Part shown: piece by piece, positions 44,764-56,837 of the stretch
Layout: each line of letters opens with the position of its first letter
How positions within the stretch are numbered: position 1 is the stretch's first letter
Source: Penicillium oxalicum
Taxonomy: Eukaryota; Ascomycota; Eurotiomycetes; Eurotiales; Aspergillaceae
NCBI RefSeq assembly: GCF_001723175.1
Contig: NC_064650.1
Coordinates: forward strand, 5,394,001 to 5,458,000
Reading direction: 5' to 3'
DNA: 64,000 nt
The notes under the pieces: model-generated
The model's database searches: none
What the model saw: only the letters and a program-made list of their open reading frames with translations
Told to the model about the DNA's origin: nothing
Translations under genes and position numbers: made by a program

Positions 44764-47700
44764 TTAGTCCGAGTCCGAATCCGATCCAACATTACCGGTG
44801 GCGATCTCTCGTCCCCGACGATTGACTACAATTCGCTTGCCGAGCTTGGCCTCGGGTACACCATCCCGAGCCGCACCAAAGTCAAGCACCTGATATTTGA
44901 ATGAGCTGGGGGTTCGAGTAAATGGATTCAAAGGAATGGCTTACCTCAATGTAAGTCAAGTTGTCACGCTGCACGGCAGCAACACAGCGCCGATCGTTGA
45001 ACTTCACTTGCCAGACGCCGCTCAAGTCGGTAAGAAGATCTCGGACACAAGCACCGGTACTCACATCCCACATCTTCAAAGTTCGGTCTGATCCGGAAAT
45101 GACCTTGTAGCCATCATGCTGGAAGCAAGTGATTGCACCGGTGTGTGCGCTCAGCTTGCTCCTGCAGTGACCATGCTCAGGATCCCAAATCCGGAGTGTA
45201 GAATCCGCAGCAGCGGACACCAGGAAGTCGTTCTGTAGTGAAAGCAAACCCACCAAGGAGTTGTGACCTTCCAGATTGTACAATAGTGATCCGTCATCCA
45301 GTGACCAGACCTTGACCATGTGATCCATCGCGCCACTGATGCATCGATTGCGCTTGTGGTCGAGAACGACGCTGTAGACCTTCAAAGAATGGCCTTGAAG
45401 GGTGTGAAGGACCTGGCCTGTAGAGATTTTCCACACTCTGACTGTACAGTCGTAACTGCCACTCACGAGGGTGTCGCCATGTGCGGCAATCGCACGGACG
45501 GAGTGAGCGTGGCCAGAGAGCGTGCGGACAAAGTAGGGGCAATCAGTGTCGTCCGCCATGGGACCACTCGGGAAGTATTCCCGATCGCCGGGCATGGGGA
45601 GCTTCCACACACGGAGATTCGAGTCGCGCGATCCGGTGATAATTAGGGGAACTTTGGGCATGATCTCGGCGCGGCCTTGTGCGTCTGTCCCAACCTCGGT
45701 TGGAAGGATAATCTGCAGGCAGCGCACGGTCGATGTATGTCCATTAAAGACCTGAGTGCACCTGGCACGCTCAATGTCCCATACGCGGACAGATCGATCT
45801 GTCGACCCGGAAACCAGCGTGTTGCCATGGTATTCAAGTGCCCAGACCCCTCCTTCATGACCTTCCAAGGTCGCCTTCAAAGCTCCAGTCTTGGTGTCGT
45901 ACACATTTATGTTCGTGTCGTCACTTCCGGTTAAAATCTTGTCTGTATCAAATTGCAAGCAAGTGACGACGTGACGGTCATGGGCACGGAAAGCAATATG
46001 TTGAGGTTTCACATCAGGCTTCATCCACCCTTGAAGAATGGCGTGATGCCGACGGTAGAGGGCCTTGTATAGGTACAACCCTCGAAGCGAAGGAAGGCCC
46101 ACATCGGGATAGGACACGGCGGCAGCGGCAGCACTGGCAGCGGCGTAGGGTGCTTCCGATGCAGCAATGCCTCTCTTCCAGTTCGGCTCGAATTGATCAG
46201 TTCCGCTGGAAGAAATTTTCCGCTTCGCGAATTTTCGACTCGGCGTACGAGTGTTAGCCTTGCGCTTCGGTCGTCTCATCGGAGTGGATGAGGGTCCGGT
46301 CATTCGCTCGAGCGACTGCGAGGAAGAAGCGACGGGGGACCCTTCTCTTTCCGGCCAGGGAACAACCGACTTGCTGAGATCCCGCTCAAAGTTATCCGTG
46401 TTGCTGCATTGCCAACCCCAACCTTCTCGGATGGCTCGCTCCAGCTCACCCGTCGACAAGACATACCCTTCGCGATCGAAGAGTTCCTTCCATGTCTTCT
46501 CATCCGAGCTCACTATGTGGCGCCATTTCTTGGACACTTGGGCGGCGCGACACATTGTTTGCACATCAAAGTATTTGACGATGTTCAAACTGAGCTCGAG
46601 TGGAAGCATGGTCAAGAAGTCACACTTCAGGGTCGGGTTCACAACATCAGCGACAAAGTGCAGGGTCGGCTTGGGGCATCGTCGCAGGAATTGGTACATC
46701 ATGTAGCTTTTGAGCTCGTCCGGGACAGAATCAAAGAACTCGAGGACTTTGGGCATATCCATCAGAGAAGGTCCTGGGGTTGTCATCCGGGGTGCAGCAA
46801 GACTTTGGATTCGAGAAGCGTCGGAATCGAGCAGACGAAGAGCCTTTGAGTAGCGTGAAACGCCTTGATCTACACTGGAATCCGTGTCAATGTCGTTCCC
46901 TTCGCAGTCGTAGGAAGACTCGCCGTGCAGAGCATTCATGGCGGCGACCGGGGACAAGCTAGGACTGGGTAAGCACATGTCTTGCGCCATGGCATTCTCA
47001 ATGGCGGACAGCTGGGTGGTTAGCTCCGGTCCCCGCTGACATGAGTTTTCGCTGGATCCAAAGGAGGCGTTCTGGTCGAAGGAGCTTGGATTAGACGTGA
47101 CCCCCGCGCTGGGATCTAGCCTGCCGCTCTGCGACGCGAAGGACTGGGGAATCTCCCCGTCAAGCTTTTGATTGTCCGGGTCAGCATGTGCAATCTCCGC
47201 GGAGAGAGGCGACCGCAACAGTGTTTCCCTGCGAGAGTGATTTGCACTGAGTGCCCGCTGCTTCACGCCCTGGCCTTCCCCCAAGCTACTAATATTGTGT
47301 TCAATTCCAGGCGTGACCAATCCAGCAGCAGATAGATGAGTCAAAGACGATGGCTGAGGACGGGTCCGTCGTGCGACCGGCTCGGATGGTACTCGGCGGG
47401 TCCGGGGCAGGATGACCGGGCGAGGCTCAGATATCGAGACCGGAGAGACGGGCCGCTGCGGCTGAGGATGATGAGGGGTTGGTTGATTGATTCGACGTGC
47501 CGGTAGTGGAGCTGCTAGACGTCGGGTCACGTTGTCGTCCTCGGAAGCAAAGGAATTGACAGAACGGATTAAGCCGTTGGAGGATTTGAGTGCATCGTTT
47601 TGTTCATTCAACTGGAAAAAGTGTGAGTGCTGCTGTATGGGCTGAGGATTGCACGCAGACAGACATACTTCAATAAGAGCCGCTTTGGCATCAGTCGGTT

Positions 47701-47965
47701 CCTTGAAAACGATGGACTGGTCTCCAATCTTGAACCGAGCATTTTTCAGATTGCGTGGAGTGGGCAACAAGGCCAGAGGATAAAGCCGGGGGTCCAAGTC
47801 CTTTGTTGCGCGTGGAGGTTTTATAACAAGTGGTGGGAAGGAGGTGGTTGTGGTTGTAGTCGTGGTGACTACCGTAGTCCGAGTTGCCGGTGCGAAGGAA
47901 AATTGCCCCAGGGAACCGTCTGCACAGGGTTCTTGCCCAGCATTCTCGTGGCTTTGTTCATCCAT
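44764..47965 (-). CDS. cdc4: F-box/WD40 ubiquitin-ligase adaptor Cdc4 (Fbw7 family)
   Basis: This is the substrate receptor of an SCF ubiquitin ligase that recognises phosphodegrons, for example on cell-cycle inhibitors. Three exons, complement(44764..44889, 44945..47611, 47669..47965), give about 1029 residues. The first intron is 57 nt, in frame and free of stops, so an unspliced reading would also be open. The N-terminal half is disordered, with an eight-Thr run near residue 40 and the fungal Cdc4 block LDPRLYPLALLPTPRNLK. The F-box lies at about 430-480 (LPLELSLNIVKYFDVQTM). Eight WD40 blades follow from about 640, with hallmarks LTGSDDTNINVYDTKTG, SGSTDRSVRVWDIERA and FLVSAAADSTLRIWD. 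The C-terminus ends in an acidic GSDSDSD. SconB/Met30 was considered, but the blade sequences and the terminal LDFG block fit Cdc4 better. Confidence 0.9.
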
Positions 47966-50900
47966 CTCGAAGGGGTTGGAAGTGGACTAGGCAGGGTTCA
48001 CGGTTGAGCCTAACATAGGCGTCTCCTTTGACGAGGGTTCACGGAGGCGATGGTGGGTTTATTGGTTCTGAACGAGAGAAAAGGCAGGGAGAGTGTGCCA
48101 CGAGGCGACTTCTTGGGGAGGATGAGGTTGTGGTCGAGGAGTCGTTGGAGATTCCCCGTTTGGGAGTTTGGGAGTTCGAGTGGCCGAGTGGCCTAGTGCC
48201 ACCTCGGGGGGATGGAATTTGGGAGCGGGCAGTTTAGAGACGACAGCGCATCAGCCCGTGAGAGAAAACCCAAAGACTAGTTCCAGCATTCGTGATAAGA
48301 GAAAGACAGTTAAGCCATGACCGAAACCAGATGATGGGAGGTGATGGGGGTGGAGAAGAGAAGCAAGGAAGAAATTCGAAGGGGAAGAGAGAGTGGCGGC
48401 TGACGAGGGCCAGGCTGAGTTTGAGAGGGGGGAAGGCGGAGAACAACAATTCCCACCTTCGTCCACTTAGTTACCTTACTCAGTTAGTGCCCTCCGACGG
48501 GAGTCTCTCGCCTTACGCAGTTGCCAGTCATGACCCACGACCTACAACTCCCAATTGTGGTTAGGACGGGTTGGTTGCTTGGCGTTGCCATCCAAAGGTC
48601 TCTCGAGCCTGGACGTCATCTAGCGTGTCTTCTGTTCTTTGAGATGGTTCATCATTATTGAGGCGCGTCCTAATGACGGTGGACATCAAGTTTGATGTTC
48701 GGCATGTTTGATTTCCATGATCATCGGCTTCTATCGTTTGTGATTACTTGTTCCACATCCAGATTTTCTTAACTGCCGCCACTGTGAAGCCAAAATTGAT
48801 TTTAATATCTGATACTTTCGATCTGATACGTGAGTCTCGTTCAGTCACCATCCAGGAAGAAAGACTTCAGTCACCCTTATGGTTTGACTATCGCATCCCA
48901 GGGCCACTAATACCTCGCTCCTGTCACTGAAGGCCATGCACGCATGGGCTCAAAGTTTCCGACAGAGCCGTTTGTCCTAGTACACTTTAACGCCTCTTTC
49001 CTGTCGCATTTGTTCGGACCCCCTCGATGAAAGACTGCTTCGATAAGTGATATTTTAGAACTTAGTACAAAGAGGTCACAGAGTCCTCTTATGATTAGTA
49101 GTGGCAGCAACCGCCCCCTCCAGATGTCACTGTCACTGATATGTTGATTCAGGCAGGAGAGTGGATTCCCACCGTAGAGAGTAACCACTTGTCACACATC
49201 CAGTTCAAGACTCTAAACCTGTTTACTGAACAAGCTGTTTGGGCGAAGTGGAGAGCACTCCAGCCGCAACGGCTACGGTCCAGACGCTCGCCACCGCCAG
49301 ATCACGTGTATGTGGGGCCCATCAGTTGTCTACTGGCTTGCTCTTGGTGGACTCATCGATCTTCAGTCTGCTCCTCACTTCGAGACACAGAGGGCTACCT
49401 GTGCGGTAGTTCGCCCCTTCCTGAGAGGGTAAACACACACTTGCCTTGTAACTTGTTTGCCTTTTTCACAATTCTATCCAGGGGGCTGTGACCTGGTTCT
49501 CCACTACTAAACAATTTGTGGTACTGTCAGGTGCAGTCTCAAGAACCAAGCTTAGTCGCAGATCTCAACGCTCTTCTCAGGGCGGCCACATCCTACTCCT
49601 AGCTATAATGCACAAAGTCCCTGCATTCTCATGCTCTGGCCACCATGCCAGAATTGGTGAATGCCTGGGCTGTGGATGAGAAGTCAGACCACGTTGACAA
49701 TCTTCTCCAAACCGATTTCAAGCGTCGGAACTCCCGCTGACATGCTACGTACATTATTTCTGAAGCTCAACAAAAAAGAAAACACATCACGTTCCCCCGC
49801 GTCAGAGACACATATTGGTCAACAAAATTTCCTATCAGCAAGGTGACAGATAACTACAAGGTTTTACCGGCTGGAAGCAGGGTGCCATGATGTAGGTCCC
49901 CATACGACAGACCCATGTAATACATCAATTTCCTGAAGGAAGGGGGGCTGGTACATGCGGAGTCAACCAGCATAGTAATAATACTAGTCCAACCAAGTTC
50001 GTCTGGAATCTCCCTTAACAGGCGAACATCAGGGCTCAGATTTCCTGTCACTACTACTGGGCTTACAGTCAAGACCCCACCCTGGGCTTCCAATTCCGGG
50101 CAGTCTCTCCCCACTTACTGAAGTCGCCTCAGAGATGGAACATTCTACTTCCACGTCACCTGCAGGTACCCTGTTTATTGACCACACGATTTCCCTCCAG
50201 AAGACATCCTATCCACGCATGTCACTCACTCTGTAAACCGAATACGTGACTACTTGAGAAAACATGGCCTCGGATATGTGGAAGTTGAAACGTACCTATC
50301 ACATTCAAGGAAATTTCACTTTCAATTCAAGACTTCAATGACCTGCCTGGGCCCGAGCCCCCTTAAGGCCGAGGATGGTCATATGAGTGTCTGCAGGACA
50401 GGCTGGACAGACGCTGGAAGAATGTCGCTTGTGGAAAAGGCCGAAAGTCTCTATTAAATGTCTATATTCAATAGTCTCCTCAATTCCACAAAGATCTGAA
50501 ATCTGTCCCACGGATTGTCCACAGCGAATAATGAGAAAAGCTCTTACATGACTGCTTGGCACCTACTTCCAATCATCAAGTACCTGGCAGGGACTTTTAC
50601 GCGATATGCCCGGAATCTCGATACGACGGGACTTCAAATGTCTGGATGGATGAAACGTCGATCATCTAGCCGGGTAATGGGCTTTGCTGCACTGGAACCC
50701 GAGATAGCGACCTGGCGAGGGTCGCACATAGTCCCTTCATCGAAGCCACGCTGCATAATCTCCTTGTATTGATGAGCATGGGCGGTCTGCGGCCAGAAAA
50801 TATTGATAAATGTGCTGGAGGCCAGCCCTTCGTGTCTCGGCGGCGTCCAAATCATCTGACATTCACAAATAGAATTGAAAGTCCTCCATCTGGACACCCG

Positions 50901-51234
50901 CAGGTGCAACTAACTACCTAGACCTGACTTTGAACTTGAGATTACAGCAATTGAATAGGCAAAAGACTAGGAAAGAGAAGCTCTCTGTGCCAAGCAGCGC
51001 TGAGATTACTCAGGCGGCCTTGATGTGGGTGCAAATCAAGATAAATTTGGACATGCTTGTCTTCAAACCGGCACGTGGTGTCTCGTCAGGTGCCCGGAAC
51101 CTGGACTCGATAGACCGTTCCATCTGAAATTGGCTTTGTCTCGCGTGATTAGACGGGCCTTTTGCTCTTCTGACACAAATTCACTATCAGTATTGCCATA
51201 GGGGGCAAGGACGAAATCGTAGCTTACTGCAACG
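47966..51234. other. 3.3-kb interval holding the cdc4 promoter and gene-poor DNA
   Basis: The first 500 bp (G/A-rich on the + strand) are the presumed cdc4 leader and promoter. Beyond about 48600 only short frames occur; one on the minus strand (50634-50909) has a protein-like stretch (STFINIFWPQTAHAHQYKE) but no intron partner or recognisable domain. No tRNA or terminal repeats were found. Confidence 0.45.
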
Positions 51235-52775
51235 ATGGTACCTCGCTTGATTCTCAAATGCCCTCCTCCGCCATCGGCGGAATCCGAAGAACGCAAGCCT
51301 TCCAAAGTGCTCAAAGTCACGTTGAAAGTTCCACCCAAGAGAACTTGCTTGCAGGTGGCTGTCAAGAAAGACGCATCGATCAACAGTGGACAAATCTCCT
51401 CGAGAATCAGCAAAAAAGAGTCCGCAAGCAGACGCAAAAGTCTCTTGAAGCGATACCAGGAGCAGGCCCTTGACTCTTTCCAGAATGACGCGCCGCTGTC
51501 TACCCACAATAACAAACCGATCCCCGTGAACGTTTTCAATTATCCCGAAGTGGTGAGCCGATCTTCTTCCGATCTCGCGAAGCTACAAGCAAGAATTGAA
51601 GCCTATAATGCAGAGGAACAGTATCGAGCTGATGAAGGTTGTGATTCATTCAATGGTATCTATCAAAACCCCTGCTTTATCGAATGCCTGAGGGTATTGG
51701 TGGTAATGAGAAGATTTATACAGATTGCGACTATATTTTATCTCAGGTTCTGTGCCGTTTTGACTCGAGCATCATGGCCTGCCAAATATTCCGCTTGAAC
51801 TGACTGCGAATGCGCAGGGAGATCTTGCCGTTGACATCATTTGAGTCTCGAGATTTGCCGACATGCTCGGACGGAAACGGATTCTGCTACGAAGAGCATT
51901 TTATGCGTAGAAGCCAACAGATCAACGTGAAAAAGGTTTTCCCTTTTCAGCTACGCGACGGCCGGGCCATGGTTCTGAAGCGAAACGTGGACCAGCAGAC
52001 TGACGACCTTCTGGATTGTCTGGTGAGAGCTGCAATCTGTTTATTTATTGAATAAGCTAACGTTCATAAAAGGAGGGCGATATTATGAGTCACTTGACCA
52101 AGCGCCAGCTCATCGGTCTTCAACTCTGGGTGTGTGAGAGTCTGGAAAATCGACTGACGATCCATGAGACATATTGCATCTCAGTTGGCTCAAGCAGGAA
52201 TGCCTCGTCACGTTTGCAGTGCCCTCCTTTGGATGGCCGCTCCGAAACCATGGAGCCATTAGTTCCCAAAAATTTAAAAGATATGCTGACCATGGTCGGA
52301 GAAGATATCAGTGGCATGGTCCGTAGGTTGACAGTGATGACCTCTCGACTGGGCAGCCCATCAGGTATGTGACCCAAAGTAAATGAAAAAATTGAGGGAT
52401 CTTGCTTCGTTGATACTCTGGCAAAGAGAATCGCAAACTTGTTCTCCACTGTTTCCTCGAGAAATCGGTCCCTCGGCGCTGCATTGAGTATGGCCTCCAC
52501 AGCTGGTCAGACCAACCCATCTGCAATTGGAAATCTCATGATTGGAGACGGGAAACTCTGGACTGCGGCTTCGCTGATACAGGATTTTACACGTACGCTC
52601 AAAATGTTCTTCTCCCTGACTATACAATGAGTATTGGCTAATCTTAGTGATTAGGGCTGGACTCAACTTCACCCGCTTCGTGCCACCAAGATCCAATTCT
52701 TCTACCGGTGATGTACTTTCTTCCTTACTGAAAACTCGAGACAAAGAGACAGCTTGTCAGGATGGGGTGATTTGA
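51235..52775 (+). pseudogene. Unrecognised four-exon gene interrupted by two in-frame TGA codons
   Basis: No family is recognised. Four exons, 51235..51702, 51747..52022, 52073..52592 and 52648..52775, join in consistent phase into 464 codons ending at TGA 52773-52775. The introns have plausible signals, especially the second (gtgaga donor, gctaac branch site, aaaag acceptor). The frame is broken only by TGA at 51801-51803 and 52370-52372; on either side the protein-like reading continues, for example CRFDSSIMACQIFRLN before the first, and FVDTLAKRIANLF then MASTAGQTNPSAIGN after the second. The first 90 residues are Lys/Arg/Ser-rich, with no signal peptide or membrane helix. Two other introns could remove the stops: 51621..51817 (gtatcg...gcgcag) and 52365..52502 (gtatgt...ccacag), both phase-compatible. 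It is therefore either a recently disabled gene or one whose real splicing differs from my model. Confidence 0.45.
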
Positions 52776-55700
52776 GCCCGCAATTTGCACACAAGCCGAA
52801 CGATATCTGTGGGGAAAAAAGTGGATGGATCTGCATACAGAATATGCCTTCAGCTCAGCGTATATGGCCTAAGAAAGGTTAGGTAGGCCAGTGCAAGATC
52901 CCTACTTTAAGGAATGGGGTTGTTTTGTTCTGTTCCTCTTACTATTCATCATTCGCAGCTACACTAGATGTTAACAGTTATCTTCATAATTGGAGCTAAG
53001 CTAGATGAGCCTCTTGCTATGATCTCATATTGTTTCAATCGCAGTGCTGACCTGAGCGAATTCTATGATAATGATCCATTGCAATCGAGGAGAACCCGCT
53101 GGAAAGATTTGGATAACTGGGTGCACTCAATGTATCCTTTTCTTCTCATGGTATTCGGGCAGACTAGCCATCTCTTTACCTTGGAAGTAGGTTGCAAACG
53201 ATTTGCCGCATGTCGGAGGAGTAGGTACGGGCTTTATTTGAATAAGATATTCACAATTAAGATGCTTCAATTCGGAATGTGAAAATCTGAGGGAGGCCCG
53301 GCTCTATGAGATCCAAAAGTGTTATTTTGGAAACCTCCCTACGCGCTTGTGATATGAGTCACGGTGAGAATGGGAATCTTTTTTGGAGTCGAGGGCTCAG
53401 AGAGAAGTTTCTAGTAGACACTGTCTACTAGCAGCTTGCTGAACAGAGGACCCCTATTCAATGGAATACAAGTATACACGAAGGATGCCCAATGTAGGTA
53501 GACTTACGGGCTCCTCCCACTTGTTACCTCATTCACATGTCTAGAAACCACTTTCAAGGAGAGCAAATTAGCACCATTTCCAGTCCCTAATAGAAAAAAA
53601 AAAACAATTACGGCCGAAATGATGATATTTTGCCAAGCTCTAATAAAGCCCGACGGCTGAGCACGGAGCTTGTGATCCTCGCCACGATGCTCGTGCTATG
53701 CAAGCAATGCGCGACAGAGCAGGGGGGGAGCGCGTGGATATTTGTCACGAATCCACTGAAAATTTAAGTGGGGAGGGCCTAAACAAAGCCATGCGGATCA
53801 ATATTGGTACCAAGATTATGGATCGTGGATTCTGCAGTGTGAGGTATTCATAGGCCATACCATTCGCATGAACTCCGGACCACACAGCCTTGGGATTCCA
53901 GGCGGGATATAAATTGAACTTCGGACCCACAAAGAGGGAGGTTCCTTCCATGAATGTCTGCCGCGCATGCCAGAAATGACGTGAGATTGAACTAAGCTTG
54001 CCCTCTGGCTCAATACTGTAAAAAATGGATCTCAAAGAGCTGGGGGTACCAGTGGCCTTTGTAAATATACGGCCACCCAAGCCAGATGATCAAAGGCCAC
54101 TGGTGGCATTGATCTACGCAGATGTGATGGAACCAGGTTCCTCGAAGCCATGGCCATTAGACGAGAAGACAGGAATCCGCTACGCTAGTCTGTTGATGGA
54201 GTGGTAAGTGGGATGATCCGAGTCCTAATCGGTTGTTATTGATTCTTTGATCGTGAATGATCCAAACGAGAAAATTAGAATGTCATGGACCTAATAGAAG
54301 AGCTCACTGCAGAAGTCCAAAGTGAATTCGCACACGTCTACAGCAGCTGCGGGTAATGATGATGGTGATGATGACGGCGATGATGAAATCCAAGTCATCT
54401 CCCCACCCGTGACTAGATAGAGAGCCCAAGGAAAAACTATCGGCCTTGGCCAAGGCGACGTTGCTGTGGTGACTCTGCCGCGGATCCATTACTAGAATTG
54501 ACCCCCTTTCCCCAAGAGGATTCTTCGATAGGATCGACCCCCTTTGGAAAAAACCCCACCTCTACAATCCCGGGCATGTGAGCGTAGTCAGAGACTTCAC
54601 AAGGGGTCCACTGATTTGGCTGTCGTGAGATTTGCAACTCTGAGCACGGGTATCTTGGCGGTGGACATGAACGGGCAGCTGGCGGTGATCCAAGTCGTGC
54701 AGAAATAGCACCACGTGCGTGAGATTCGGAGTTATGACAGTACCATATACACACGTCCACAATCTACATTCAGCATGTGACCTCATGACCGAGATCGATC
54801 TTGGAGCTGATTCTGCAAGGGGACTTGGGCAGGTCGTGCACCTCGGTATTTACGGTAGAGTTGAAAGACATGACGATGCCCTCGGCGTTACTGTCTGGTG
54901 ATTCACGCGTATATGCACCTAGTAACAGGATAGAACCTCCTGGTCATTTGGAAGTCCCGCTATACCTGTACCGGGTGTTGGGCAGGTCATTTTCAGAATT
55001 GTCAACGAGAAGGGTGACCACCTTCAATCTTACCGAGGAAAGATGTGTTGTCCATTCCACTCTGTGGGAAGTGGACGATGTCTCTTGTCGCTGACGGTCT
55101 CTGCAAATCTAGCGCATCGGCCATAGGATGTCCCGCCCTCGTTGGGTGGAGGATCTTATAGTTGAGGATGGTAAGATGGACGCCGATTCTCGAGTTACCT
55201 GCGTGACAAAGTGGAGGAAAAGACGGACCGGGGACTGGCCGTTCACCTAGATGTCCAACTCTTTTCATCCGATCAGAGTGTATGAATTTCACTTTGGTAA
55301 TGTCACTCTTTCTCTCCGTTCGAATATAATTTTCTGACATTTGCGTGGTCAGACGCCCATTTCCCCTGGAGCGGAGTCTAAACCTTCTCTCGGTGGATCC
55401 TCGTCCAAGGCTCTACGGAAATTTGGATTGCCCATTCAAGCACACCAAGAGAGGACCCCCTGTGCGCCCATTTCCCCTATACCCGACCGTGCTGTTCTTG
55501 TTGCAAATTTCGAGGCCATGAGAGGAGGCTGGCTTTATTTCACAGTCTGTGGGTCCGCCATAGCCAGGTATCAAATTAGAAACAGAGCACGAACCACTCA
55601 TCCCATCAAGAGACCAGAGGCGTTGGCGCGATCTTTGGTGATGTGAGAGAGGGTGCCTGCCGATACCTGCCTCTTTGGGGCAACGCCAGTGGCAGGCGTC

Positions 55701-56837
55701 TGCCGATCGTCCTACGCATCTGCCCCGTTCAAGGCCCGTCGCGGGTCGATGCCACGAGGATCTACAGTGCAATCCATCAAAGCGACATAGATTCCCAGCT
55801 TCGAGGGGGCGCACAGCGTCTCTCACTTGCACGTTGCGGAATCAGAGAGACCCAATAATGTGGTTGAGTTGGCACTAGTAGACCTTGAGACCGTCTCAGC
55901 AAAGACCGCCACGAAAACTTGCGCTCCACATTGCATTGCTCGACCGCAGAATTGCCCGCATCCTGGAGGCTGTTCCGGGCTTCCAGGAAGAGCCCGAGAA
56001 GGGGCATGTGTTCCAATCAGATTTCGGGTTTCAGGGGAGGACTGGATCTTTTGAGCCGGCCCATGCAGTCTGCAGGAGAGCCCGCGGCGGCTCATGGTGG
56101 GTCGCCCCTATTAGGCATCGGATGTACAGTACTGTGCCCTTTGACGATCGCCTGTGTCGGCTTTGACTAGTGCAGTTGTAGCACAGTCGATGGGAAATAT
56201 GATTGAGCGTCGCTATGGAGGATCTTCGAGGCGCTGAGGGAATAGAACGCGAAGCGATTGGCCTGCGTAACAGTTTGCGACGGAGATGGAGCGGCTCGGC
56301 AGCGCGAGGAGTGAGAAAAGGCGGAGGGGCGGAGGGCGAGAGCGGGAGACTGATAACCTCCGCTTCCAATACTCCGGAGGAAATACGGTCCAGTCCATAC
56401 ATCTTGGGGGACCTGTGCCCACTTATGATCTTACATTTCTCAACCCTATTCGCCCTCAGCGTGCCCGTTTCTTCTCTCTTTCGCCATTGATGAGGTGCAA
56501 AGGAATGAGACGTACCTGCTTCATCATCTACTCAGCCTGCGGATGCTAGTCAATCGAGCGATTTTCTCGTGGATTTCTCGTTCCAATTTGCGGGGCCTGT
56601 GCCAAGATCTAGAAGCATCAAACGAATTGTCAAGGTGAGTCTCCCGCACAGGAAGGCCTCAATGATCTGAGATCTGACAGGAAAAGCTCGCCAAACGTGC
56701 GCCCAGATTAGACATCGATCTTGCTTGTGACGCTCCGCGCATGATCCCATCCTTGACGACCCGCCACTTTCCTTATGACACTCTGGAATTCTTCTCCAGT
56801 ACATATTCCACTTCGAATTTCTAGCCGAAACCAGACC
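52776..56837. other. 4.1-kb gene-poor interval
   Basis: Only frames below about 140 codons occur, on both strands, with no domain and no convincing splice chain. A minus-strand stretch at 53745-54080 reads FNLYPAWNPKAVWSGVHANG and a + stretch at 55885-56166 reads LLDRRIARILEAVPGFQEEP; either could be a relic exon. A GAT/ATG microsatellite lies at about 54356-54386, and an A run lies at 53597-53606. The right end includes the promoter of the next gene. Confidence 0.45.
54356..54386. repeat. Imperfect ATG/GAT trinucleotide microsatellite
   Basis: About ten triplets of the ATG/GAT register occur with three interruptions (GGTG, ACGG and similar). It lies in the non-coding interval. Confidence 0.75.

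Noticed and set aside
44764..47965. Assignment of the F-box/WD40 gene to SconB/Met30
   Set aside because: The length, the N-terminal LDPRLYPLALLPTPR block and the terminal blades with the LDFG ending match Cdc4 rather than Met30/SconB.
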